Assembly: GCA_964059195.1 (NCBI GenBank) | Contig: CAXKWD010000005.1 | Coordinates: forward strand, 154,905,265 to 154,969,264 | Direction of reading: 5' to 3' | DNA: 64,000 nt | Source: Ectobius pallidus | Taxonomy: Eukaryota > Arthropoda > Insecta > Blattodea > Ectobiidae | Notes under the pieces: model-generated | What the model was told of the DNA's origin: nothing | The model's database searches: none | The model's input: the letters and a program-made list of their open reading frames with translations, nothing else | Made by a program: the position numbers and the translations under genes | Shown here: one piece after another, positions 9,873 through 19,445 of the stretch | Position numbering within the stretch: position 1 is the stretch's first letter | How the letters are laid out: each line of letters starts with the position of its first letter

Positions 9873-10320
9873 CATAGTTACTTTGAAGATACTTTGAAGA
9901 TATTGTGAAGTTACTTTCAAGTTACTTTGAAGTCACTTTCAAGTTACTTTCAAATTACTTTCAAGTTACTTTCAAGTTACTTTCAAGTTACTTTCAAGTC
10001 ACTTTCAAGTCACTTTCAAGTCACTTTCAAGTTACTTTGAAGTCAATTTGAAGTTAGTTTGAAGTTAGTTTGAAGTTAGTTTGAAGTTAGTTTGAAGTTA
10101 CTTTGGAGTTTGAAGTTACTTTGTATTTACTTTCAAGTTCCTTTGTAGTTACTTTCAAGTTACTTTGTAGTTACTTTCAAGGTACCTTGTAGTTACATTC
10201 AAGGTATCTTGTAGTTACTTTCAAGTTACCTTGTAGTTATTTTCAAGTTACTTTGAAGTTACTTTGAAGTTACTTTGAAGTTACTTTGAAGTTACCTTGA
10301 AGTTACTTTCAAGTTACTTA
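9873..10320. repeat. 11-bp minisatellite, block 3
   Basis: Same unit as the other blocks, including a run of GTCACTTTCAA variants and GTTAGTTTGAA variants. It ends at about 10320, where unique sequence resumes. Confidence 0.9.
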
Positions 10321-11951
10321 TCGATTAAACGCAGAAACTATCGATTCCAAATACTTCTAACCGTTCTTAAAGCGCAAAATCACGGATAAGTTATAGACTG
10401 GACGGGCAGTACAGCAAATTCTCAAGCAGTCATGGGTTCACTTTGGGAACAAACCTATTATGCTTTTAAATCATATTTTCATACAGGCTTACATTTCTCA
10501 ATGTTCAGCCTGGAGGGAGCGTATTTCTTGCTTATTTACATTTGCCTAGGTACATTGTTATTTGAGAAGTTAATTTTGAGGAAAATTTTTGTTAATTTAT
10601 ATGAAGTTCCTCTGGCACCAAAAAAGCCCTTTGCCAAATTTCAAATTGTATCTCTTACTTAATTGGGGAAGACATGGGTTATAGATGCATTTCTTTTCAT
10701 CATTTACGAGTGCTGCTGTTCTCCATTTTTCTCAAACCAGATAGTAGGGTCCAGTACCAAGCTCTGTTATTCTGGTGATTGATGGCTATTATGTTCACTC
10801 TTCTTTTGCTAAACAGTGGACACTTCCCACTTTGCCTTACAAAAACCAGTAGCTAAGCTATATAGCTCCTCACTTTATGATGTCTGTTGTTTTGTAACAA
10901 TTCACTACAGCTAAAACACCAAACCTATTACTTTCATACCAACACGACCATCTCACATACTAGAATGTGGAAAAATCTAAGACCCAATTATCCTCTCATA
11001 ACTAGGGCCCTGATTTATTGGTGAAATAAAATGGTTGATTTCGGTGGTAACTTCCTTCTATTTCGGTGGGTATTTCGTGAAATAAATTAACTTGCTTATA
11101 CTACATTCGGAACATTGCGCAATGATAAACTTTGCTTCTTTATTTACATGAACTAACACCCCCCCCACCCATTTCTATATTCTTCTGCCCTTGTAAGAAC
11201 TGAAGTAACTTCCGATTTAGGCATGATTAGAGTTAGCCTAACATTCAAGTATAATGACGAGAAATATTATCGTAATTTCTACTAAACACTGTCAGATAGC
11301 CATTTGGAAACAGAAGTGCCAACCATACCACTGAGGATAAAAGACAAAATCTGTTGAATACAAGTAACAAACGTTCTACACTCTTCTGCTGTAATCGATC
11401 ATAGGCATCGCTAACTTGGCAAAGACATAGCAGGAAAGGAGTGTAAACAGTACAAACCAGGTCACAGACAATCTTTGCGTAAATTCTGCAATCTTTGTAA
11501 TAGGTCACAACTATCGATATATCGGTAAATCTTCAACAGCTACAGAAACAGCAGAAAAAAGCATGCTGCTAAAAAATAAAAAAATACAGTACACCAAAAC
11601 ACAATATTGTGCTTTTAAGGCTCATTTTCGTGCTCATTTTTCACTTTACGGACAGAAGGGGCATATTTCGTGCTTATAGACACATTTCGCAGAATCGAGT
11701 AAATTTTGCGGATTCAATTTGGTTCATATTGGTATTTTAAGCACATAAAGGCTAAATATAGCTAAGGAGGTTGTTTTATAAAATTTCGCGCTTATCGTTG
11801 TTACCGAAAAATACGGCTCCTAATCATAACCTTTTAAAATATACATAAAACATGAGTACCAAACATTATTTCTCTACAAAAATATTTTATTTTCTTGGAT
11901 AAGCGCAGTAATAGAATATACTTACAAAGTGGTCCTGGAATTTGTTTGCAG
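10321..11951. other. Rest of large intron, with diverged repeats
   Basis: No exon recognised before 11952. Segment 11020-11420 is the second, MITE-free copy of the diverged repeat at 4228-4960. Segments near 10450-10560 and 11600-11690 share a loose pattern (TGCTTTTAA..CATTTTC, then GCATATTTCGTGCTTA-like), suggesting another old repeat family. The open frames at 10432-10662 and 11245-11508 show no recognisable domain. Confidence 0.45.
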
Positions 11952-12052
11952 ATCAGTCTGTCTGTGGTTCATGCTGGAGTTTTGGAACCACAGGGACAAT
12001 AGAAGGAGCATATTTCTTGAAGCATGGCCGTCAAGTACGACTTTCCCAGCAG
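11952..12052 (+). CDS. 26-29-p: 26/29-kDa proteinase-like cysteine protease, catalytic-cysteine exon
   Basis: A short 101-bp exon between TTTGCAG (acceptor AG 11950-11951) and CAG|GTAATA (donor 12053). Entering in phase 1 it reads DQSVCGSCWSFGTTGTIEG and then AYFLKHGRQVRLSQQ, ending in phase 0. This is the papain-family active-site block: Gln of the oxyanion hole (11954-11956) and the catalytic Cys of CGSCW (codon 11972-11974). The DQSVCGSCWSFGT form and LSQQ ending agree with the insect 26/29-kDa proteinase. All residues expected for activity in this block are present and there is no frame damage. The exon is easily missed because it lies between repeats 7.7 kb from the preceding exon. Confidence 0.92.
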
Positions 12053-14847
12053 GTAATAAACTCATTCTTGCTAGGTGACTTGATCTTGAAATCTTCATGA
12101 AATGCAGTAAAATTCTGGCTATCCGAACAATAACCATTTTTTTCAATTCATTAATTCAAGTTAACACCATATTTAATTAGTAGAGGGGAACAGCCATGAA
12201 AAAATTTGTTTTTAAAAGTTCAATATTTTGGTGTTACTATTATTAATTTTGTGGTGTTATTGTTAAAAATTATATACAGGATGTTAATGAAAAACACCGC
12301 AGAGGAGGACACGTACAGCCATTTCATAATTGTGGTATATAAGTCAATAACGGGTCAAGTGCCTAAAAGCTTATTTAGAGATAGTTAGGATTTCTATGAC
12401 ATGTCCTATTTTTCCCCTTTGCATTATTTCAGGTTTCCGACTAATTTAAACCCGATTCCAAGCATCCTGGTAAAAATGGAACGGCTTTTATTGTGCATAT
12501 AACTGCATATTTAGGAAATTTTCAACTATTGTAGCGTATTTAGTATATGCATATGCATATTTAGGTCATATTTTTGGCATATTTGTGTGCATATTAAAGA
12601 AATTTTGAAGTTTCATATATTTTGTAAATGTTGCATTATAATTATACTTTTTTAGAATTTACAGATATTTTAAATACCGTAATAACATTTTTAATAAAAT
12701 GAATTGTAATGAAACTTAAAACAAATTACACAATGTGTAAGTGGTAAAGTCATATTTTAAATTTTATAGGTCATATTTTAATGTTTTTAGGTCATAAATG
12801 CATGCATATATCCTATTTTTTAGGTCATAGAAATCCGCCCCCTAGAGATAATCAACAAAACGTCTGACCACTTGTGTTCCATATGACTGCCATCTTCTCG
12901 CATCTATAAAAACTGTTTCCTTCTGCTCTGGCACTTGGATCAGAATATATGTTATTGGCTGTGGTATTTACAACAGTATTTCATCAAGAACTCACATTTT
13001 GTATTTTTGGCGCTTGACCCATTATTTACTTACATGCCACAATTACGGGTGAGACATTCTAGCATATTAGGACAACTATTTTGGTTCATTACATGTCATA
13101 AATAATTAATTAGAACTGGTTCTGCATATTCTGTAAAATCTACCATGCCTTCTCCTTCATATTACTTGGAAAGCATTATTTAAAATTTGTTTTTCAAAAT
13201 CTATTATGGGTGGGACATAATTTGGACAATGATTTTATGCCCGGTTGCATAAAAGCTCCAGATATCTTCTAGACAGCTAATGGTTCTATACATCTTATAT
13301 ACTCTGTAAACACCTTCCCATTTCCGAAAGCTAAAACGCTCGGTAAATAGCCAATGCCAGATAAATGAGTTGAGCACTTGGTCGATAGATGGAGACACGA
13401 TGAATACTGTAATATCAAATTGGCCGTGATTGAGTAGCACCCAATGGCAGCGCTTCTAGCTATTGTAATCAAAATGGCTGAATTTTCTGTCTGCTTTTTT
13501 GTTGTCTGCTGTTTCTCTGGTAAAATGAATGTAAAACGTGAGAGAAACTTCGGCAATTTCGACTTCGAGACTTGTGTATTAGAGAAAATGTCACCCATCA
13601 CAATCTGACAACGTAATGCATAAAAGTAACACATTAAGTTATCTTCTCAGGATGAAGATGACGAGAAAGAAGATGATTATGTATTCATATTCGTGCTGTA
13701 AAAAGGCAATATTTTCTTCATAAAGCGTTGCACTAGAAAATAAAATTAATATACTTAACTTAGGTACATTTTTTACGAATCTGAATATCATCATACTTCT
13801 CGAAATGATAGCTGTATTTCTGTCAGGGAATATTTATTTCTGTACAGGATGGATACAGTAATAGCCTCGGCTATAACAAAGTTCATCTAACTGATAATAT
13901 ACAATTTTTCTAGTATTATGAAATATTTCACACACAAATTAATAACAATGCCAGCTTCATTAATAACGAAACATACATCAACATGAATGTATCGTACGTC
14001 CGCCATATTGAATGTTTATCTGGAGCTTCGTGAGATATCTAGTGATCTATCTACCGATAATTTATCGAGTGTTTCATTGAATGGATAACCGTCATCTGAC
14101 GTTTCAGAAATACTTATCGATGAATTAATGCAATCTAATAGATATCTAACGTTTCAGAAACCCGGCCTTAATGATGCAAAACAGAAGTTCATTCGCTGTT
14201 CTGCTATTAGTGTTAGAGTCTCAATGTTGTTATTAATGAAGGTATATGAGGGATTAAATAAAAATTATAAACTGTTTCAAGATTGTCAGAACATTTATTT
14301 AACTCTTTTAACAAAACTAGCACCATTACGGGTGGTACAAAAAGTAACTTTTTGCTACTTTACATAGTACACATAGTTTTCGAAGTTAATCTTATACCAA
14401 ATTGTACCTTAAGATGTATATTTTCTCAAATCAAACAGGACATAGCTGACTACTCTTGACTACTTAGTTTTAGTGAGTGTTAAAATCATACTATAAATGC
14501 AAAAAAAAAATTAACTACAATGCATTAAATAAGTAATTGACAAATTTTACACATAAATCAACTTCAAATACATGTAATTCCTGAATATTCAGTGAACTCT
14601 AGGTTTTAGACTTTTATTTGACTTCCCAATTACTTTGAGGGAAAAATTCCCATATTTTATGAAATGGCTGCTTACAAACTGTATGGTTTCCACAATCTGA
14701 ATTATGAATGATTAATTTTAACTGTTCAAGTGAATTTAATTGCTGTAATCCAGAAAGGCATTAAATTAGTTTTAATTATATTAAGAGAGAGTAATTACAA
14801 TCTATTTTGGTAACAATGTTCTTAAATGTTTCATTTATTTTTCATAG
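12053..14847 (+). other. Intron of the protease gene (2.8 kb)
   Basis: Phase-0 intron from GTAATA to TTTTTCATAG (14838-14847). The part from 12480 to 12835 is AT-rich with repeated CATATTTAGGTCAT-like motifs, which also occur loosely near 17480-17610. A possible inverted-repeat element lies at 13239-14167. From 14168 to 14847 no feature was recognised. Confidence 0.75.
13239..14167. mobile_element. Possible old DNA transposon with degenerate terminal inverted repeats
   Basis: The left end (GCCCGGTTGCATAAAAGC, then CCAGATATCTTCTAGA) resembles the reverse complement of the right end (GGCCGGGTTTCTGAAACG, then TAGATATCTATTAGAT) over about 50 bp with many mismatches. The interior has no recognisable transposase. 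The call rests on the pairing of GCC(C)GG termini and the shared AGATATCT block only. Confidence 0.4.
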
Positions 14848-14979
14848 GCATTGATTGACTGCAGCTGGGGTTACGGTAATAACGGTTGTGATGGTGGGGA
14901 GGATTTCCGTTCTTATGAATGGATTATGAAGCATGGTGGAATACCTTTGGAGGATGAATATGGAGGATATTTGGGTCAG
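14848..14979 (+). CDS. 26-29-p: 26/29-kDa proteinase-like cysteine protease, GCDGG exon
   Basis: A 132-bp exon, phase 0 at both ends, between TTTTTCATAG and CAG|GTATGT. It encodes 44 residues: ALIDCSWGYGNNGCDGGEDF, then RSYEWIMKHGGIPLEDEYGGYLGQ. This directly continues the LSQQ of the previous exon and forms the conserved LS.Q.L.DC......GC.GG block of papain-like enzymes, with two cysteines that normally form disulfides. The GYGNNGCDGGEDF form is typical of the 26/29-kDa proteinase. The remaining C-terminal part, with the catalytic His and Asn, was searched for in 14980-18173 and is not there. Confidence 0.92.
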
Positions 14980-15142
14980 GTATGTTACAGATTTCTTATA
15001 ATTTTAGTTTTGCTTTAACACTCACAGTAACAGGATTGTAAAACAAAAACTGGTACACCTTACCGAACATATGTTCTTTCAACATAATTAACATTATTTA
15101 CAAATGAAGCTCTTGGAGATCAAAGTGGACATTAATTACTCA

Positions 15143-15150
15143 AAGTAAGG
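15143..15150. repeat. Target-site duplication of hAT element, left copy
   Basis: AAGTAAGG immediately precedes the CAGGGGCGTA terminus and is repeated exactly at 17696-17703. Eight base pairs is the target duplication length of hAT transposons. Confidence 0.9.
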
Positions 15151-15212
15151 CAGGGGCGTATGCGGGAGGGGGGGGGGCTGAGGGGGCTGCAGCCCTCCCC
15201 CCCCCGAAACGG

Positions 15213-15956
15213 TAAGGGTATATATACGTGAACAACCACAAAAAGATAAAAAAAATGCAGGTTCTAAAATATTACAATTTTACAAGAAAATGAACTCAGA
15301 AGTGGACAAAAATTACAGGATCCTATAACAAGGCTTACTAGAACATAACTAGCAGATAAAAGTATAAAAAATTGACCAAGTTTTATAGGAGCACGAAAAA
15401 AATTAATTCAGATTTACTTACCACTTCCTTACAGGCATAACATTTTTCTGGTTTCTCTGACGCCTTTTATTTTTTTTATGCATATAATGAACATATTTTT
15501 CTACAAAGTAGACTACTTTTATACAGCTAAAGTTATTATTTTTAATTCAATTAATTTTTATATATCGCATATAAAATATCTTGAAATTTGATCAATATTT
15601 CATTACATATTTTCTATAATTTTATACCTATGGGTATCATTCTAGTCTACTTTATGCATATATGCATGTAAAATTAGTGTAAAAAATTTCAGCCTTCTAT
15701 CTCTAATGGTTGTGGAGCTACCTAACAATATGTGTGTAAAATAAGAGTTACCGGGAAATTCAATGTTAAGTTAATAGTGAATTTCTCATTTGACCTTTCT
15801 AAGGGCGTGGCTCAGAGCATGTAAACATATTTAATTAATAATTTCTAAACCTATATAAACTATATATCAATGGATGCAGAAAATTCAGCACAATTTTTTA
15901 GTGCTATAAACAAAAAAAACATGAATTTCAAAATAATTCACGTACATATACCCTTA
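15213..15956. repeat. Inverted pair inside the hAT element
   Basis: TAAGGGTATATATACGTGAA at 15213-15232 is the reverse complement of 15937-15956 with one mismatch. It could be the ends of an element nested in the hAT copy or subterminal inverted repeats of the hAT itself. The duplicate copy A also holds the end of this motif (TTCACGTATATA at about 5803-5814), which favours the subterminal interpretation. The 700 bp between the two arms have no coding capacity that I recognise. Confidence 0.55.
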
Positions 15957-16271
15957 AGTCATTCTAATATGTTGCACATAAGGGCACTTTAATTTCTCAG
16001 AAAGTAGACAGTTCAATTACACATTTTGACTTATAAAAGATGAAATGCGTTATTCTAACGTGTTCAGTATAATTGTGTGTGATAATTAGGGCTCAGAGGT
16101 TGATGATATGTCATCTCTTTTCTGAGACATAAGTTCGTCTTCCGTCAAAATGAACAATAATACCTTACTCATATTTTGCATTTTATTTTCTACCAGTCAT
16201 TTGTAGGAAATTTTCATTCGTTCGTTACATTTTTTCCTATTTTGTCTTCAGAGTGAACTTTTCCACCATTG

Positions 16272-17613
16272 TACTCAAAGCAATCTCGTAATTCATTAAT
16301 ATAGTAAACATAGTATTTATTTTAATTTCTTTCTGTCACCACAGATTGCAAAATACAAAGAATACCATTGAATTAAACAAACAGGGAAAAACAAACCACA
16401 GTAGAAAGATATGTACTACAACAAACTCAACGAACTGAAACAAATTAAAACAGTATGCAAACTATGAAACATGAAAACATTAATCCTAGAAACACACTAT
16501 TAGAAAATGAAATAAAGTACTTGTATGTAGTTTCAGTATAACCTACATTACGTACGAGAGTGACCATATAGATGGTTACGCATGATCTGCACAGAGTCCA
16601 TCAATACGAGCAGACTTATTTCAGAATACAGATGTTTGTGTAGGCAGAACGATCTGCAGAAGTCCATGAACATCTTGGTGATTGTTCCATGACTACCAAT
16701 CATCAGTCCAATTACAGATATTTCTTGTATACGGTACTTTTCTTTCAAGTATTGGACCGTGGGTTCATAAATTTCCTTTTTTTTGCAGTCTCTTCTTGTG
16801 GCTGCTCGGAATCCCGTTCAAATCAAACAGTTGGATCAATTATATAACCCAGGTCCTTATTTCTATCAAGAGCAATGATGTCTATTCTTCTGTTGCTTCC
16901 ATTATCAGCAACGCAATGGACTTCTTCGTATACTTCAAGCCCTTTTTGTGTCAGGGAGGTAGCTATTTTGCTCCTAATGCGATGGTGACGAGTGTTCCGC
17001 AGGAGTTCACCATGTGGACAGCAGCCTAGAACATGAGCTAATGTTTCTATCTCGCTACAGTGTCTGCAGCGGTTTCCGTCCAGACTGCGTCCATGGATTG
17101 CCCTTACGGGAGCAACATTACCTTGTAGTTTGATGGCATCTCTCCATTCGAAACTGCTAAGGCATTTTTTAGTTTCAAGCCACCTGTTGGCCAAAGGACA
17201 CTCTCCATACAGTACAACGCCTTTTCCGTGAGTTCTTAATTGACACCATTTCTTAAATTCCTGATTTTGCAGATAGCCTCTTATGTCAGGTGTTTTATCT
17301 TTCACCATTTCTTTATCAATTTCTAGTACCTCCAAACATCGCAACTTGTCAGCACACAGATCTCTGGTGGCATCGACATACTCATTGTTGGCACTTTTCA
17401 GGATTCTACATGCGTTAAATTGCTGAAGTGGGGCCTCCCATTGTCTCAAATAACTTACTTAAAATATTGTCCTTTGTTTATTATTGAATTAATATGCTAC
17501 TGTATATTCCCTTTTTTAGATATATATTTAGAAATATTGTCATATTTAAAATTTTTCATGTCATATTTTCAGAAATTTAAGGTAATTTATATGTCATTTT
17601 TAGGCGTTTTTAG
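16272..17613 (-). mobile_element. 5'-truncated R2-like non-LTR retrotransposon inserted in the hAT element
   Basis: The limits are set by comparison with copy A: homology to copy A stops after 16271 and resumes at 17614. The insert carries a damaged minus-strand coding region (17449 to 16548) with the zinc-knuckle and endonuclease region of restriction-like-endonuclease retrotransposons. The reverse transcriptase core is missing. Fourteen bases present in copy A (5800-5813) are missing at the junction, consistent with a target deletion during insertion. No poly(A) or simple-repeat tail is obvious. Confidence 0.75.
16548..17449 (-). pseudogene. R2-like ORF remnant: zinc knuckle and restriction-like endonuclease region
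   Basis: Residues are counted from 17449. C128, C131, H139 and C143/C144 form a CCHC knuckle (CRHCSEIETLAHVLGCC), followed by RNTRHHRIR and, near 187-208, RRIDIIALDR....YIIDPTV. This arrangement (knuckle, then R..H..I, then a D-rich strand of the PD-(D/E)xK-type nuclease) is the C-terminal half of R2-type proteins, which cut their target with a restriction-like endonuclease. The frame stops at a TGA (16823-16825) just after DPTV, shifts frame near a run of eight A on the coding strand (16777-16784), and continues as KEKYRIQEISVIGLMIGSHG to 16548. It is therefore dead. The assignment to R2-like rather than another RLE clade is by motif only. Confidence 0.75.
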
Positions 17614-18172
17614 ATCATCAACTTCTGAACCCTAGTGACAGTAAAGTTAGGATTATCACAGCTCCTCCCGAAAATAAATCTTGGATACGCCCCTGAAGTA
17701 AGGTATTGCTCCTTTTTGTACTTTTCAGAACATTAATTTGCCTCAGGAGCTCTTCATTTTTCTTTCTTTAGTTTCTCTTTTAAAAAATCCCTTTAGGCAG
17801 GCCTACAGGCTGAGGTAGATTTTGAAGTCTTATTGTTTTTCAAACATTCAAATCTCGCATTATATGAAAGCTATCGAGAAACTAGTTATTGATTTGTAGA
17901 GTACTCATAAAGAGCTTTTCAACGATAACCCCACAAGACGTTTCAAAAATTTCGAATTTCCATTCCCCCACTCGTACCCCCAAAACTCCGAATCATTGGT
18001 GTCACTGTGAACTCCATAAGGAGTACTCTAATTTATTTAAACAAAGTTTCCCTCTATACTTCATGGGGGCCGACATATAAATTTTTCAAAATTTCAACCC
18101 CCTCCCCCGACCTTGGGCCAATTTTGCTCATTGAAGAACTTGTCAGAACTATTGGGCCTACAAATAACATAA
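17614..18172. repeat. Segmental duplicate B, right part, ending at the satellite
   Basis: Matches 5814-6364 closely, apart from small differences such as a 9-bp insertion near 18152-18160. It contains the hAT right terminus (to 17695), the right target duplication (17696-17703), and a flank with the pyrimidine/purine-rich CCCCCTCCCCCGACC stretch. Homology to copy A stops at 18172, within two bases of the first recognisable satellite sequence. Confidence 0.85.
17696..17703. repeat. Target-site duplication of hAT element, right copy
   Basis: AAGTAAGG, identical to 15143-15150, directly after the CGCCCCTG terminus. Confidence 0.9.
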
Positions 18173-18389
18173 CAATTCAAAGGAGTTAGCCTTCTCGGAA
18201 TTCTGGGTGCATTTTTCGAATTTTTCAAAGGGGTTAGCCTTCTCGGAATTCTGGGTGCATTTTTCGAATTTTTCAAAGGGGTTAGCCTTTTCGGAATTCT
18301 GGGTGCATTTTTCGAAATTTTCAAAGGGGTTAGCCTTCTCGGAATTCTGGGTGCATTTTTCGAAATTTTCAAAGGGGTTAGCCTTCTCG

Positions 18390-19445
18390 GAATTCTGAGT
18401 GCATTTTTCCAAATTTTCAAAGGGGTTAGCCTTCTCGGAATTCTGGGTGCATTTTTCGCAATTTTCAAAGGGGTTAGCCTTCTCGGAATTCTGGGTGCAT
18501 TTTTCGAAATTTTCAAAGGGGTTAGCTTTCTCGGAATTCTGGGTGCATTTTTCGAAATTTTCAAAGGGGTTAGCCTTCTCCGAATTCTGGGTGCATTTTT
18601 CGAAATTTTCAAAGGGGTTAGCCTTCTCGGAATTATGGGTGCATTTTTCGAAATTTTCAAAGGGGTTAGCCTTCTCGGAATTCTGGGTGCATTTTTCGAA
18701 ATTTTCAAAGGGGTTAGCCTTCTCGGAATTCTGGGTGCATTTTTCGAAATTTTCAAAGGGGTTAGCCTTCTCGGAATTCTGGGTGCATTTTTCGAAATTT
18801 TCAAAGGGGTTAGCCTTCTCGGAATTCTGGGTGCATTTTTCGAAATTTTCAAAGGGGTTAGCCTTCTCGGAATTCTGGGTGCATTTTTCGAAATTTTCAA
18901 AGGGGTTAGCCTTCTCGGAATTCTGAGTGCATTTTTCCAAATTTTCAAAGGGGTTAGCCTTCTCGGAATTCTGGGTGCATTTTTCGCAATTTTCAAAGGG
19001 GTTAGCCTTCTCGGAATTCTGGGTGCATTTTTCGAAATTTTCAAAGGGGTTAGCTTTCTCGGAATTCTGGGTGCATTTTTCGAAATTTTCAAAGGGGTTA
19101 GCCTTCTCCGAATTCTGGGTGCATTTTTCGAAATTTTCAAAGGGGTTAGCCTTCTCGGAATTATGGGTGCATTTTTCGAAATTTTCAAAGGGGTTAGCCT
19201 TCTCGGAATTCTGGGTGCATTTTTCGAAATTTTCAAAGGGGTTAGCCTTCTCGGAATTCTGGGTGCATTTTTCGAAATTTTCAAAGGGGTTAGCCCTCTC
19301 GGAATTCTGGGTGCATTTTTCGAAATTTCCAAGGGGTTAGCCCTCTCGGAATTCTGGGTGCATTTTTCGAAATTTTCAAAGGGGTTAGCCTTCTCGGAAT
19401 TCTGGGTGCATTTTTCGAAATTTTCAAAGGGGTTAGCCTTCTCGG
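18390..19445. repeat. 528-bp higher-order repeat, two copies
   Basis: A series of variant monomers recurs with an offset of exactly 528 bp (11 x 48). Landmarks are GAGTGCATTTTTCCAAATTT at about 18397 and 18925, TTTTTCGCAATTTTC at about 18450 and 18978, AGCTTTCTCGG at about 18524 and 19052, and GAATTATGG at about 18631 and 19159. Edges are approximate because the flanking monomers are near-consensus. Confidence 0.85.

Larger units (their letters stand above)
4217..11951 (+). other. Large intron of the protease gene (7.7 kb), filled with repeats
   Basis: GT donor at 4217 and AG acceptor at 11950-11951 after TTTGTTTGCAG. The phase-1 split Asp codon (G|AT) is restored exactly. Its contents, annotated separately, are two MITE-like elements, a hAT-derived duplication, a truncated retrotransposon, TA-rich microsatellite with an RT shard, and a minisatellite cluster with satellite-like islands. 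Confidence 0.8.
15151..17695. mobile_element. hAT-type DNA transposon (non-autonomous), interrupted by an R2-like fragment
   Basis: The left terminus CAGGGGCGTATGCGG and right terminus GGATACGCCCCTG form a short inverted repeat starting CAGGGGCGTA, a form common among hAT elements. It is flanked by a perfect 8-bp duplication (AAGTAAGG). No transposase is recognised. The left subterminal region is G/C-run rich (G10 and C10 runs at 15167-15205). The interior contains a 20-bp inverted pair (15213-15232 and 15937-15956) and, at 16272-17613, an inserted retrotransposon fragment absent from the duplicate at 5615-6364. Total span is 2545 bp, about 1.2 kb without the insertion. Confidence 0.82.

Noticed and set aside
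13269..13634. 121-codon minus-strand open frame, possible transposase piece
   Set aside because: No transposase motif was found. It starts within a candidate inverted-repeat element, but the translation does not resemble a known family.
16682..17029. 115-codon plus-strand open frame
   Set aside because: It is the antisense shadow of the R2-like remnant on the minus strand.
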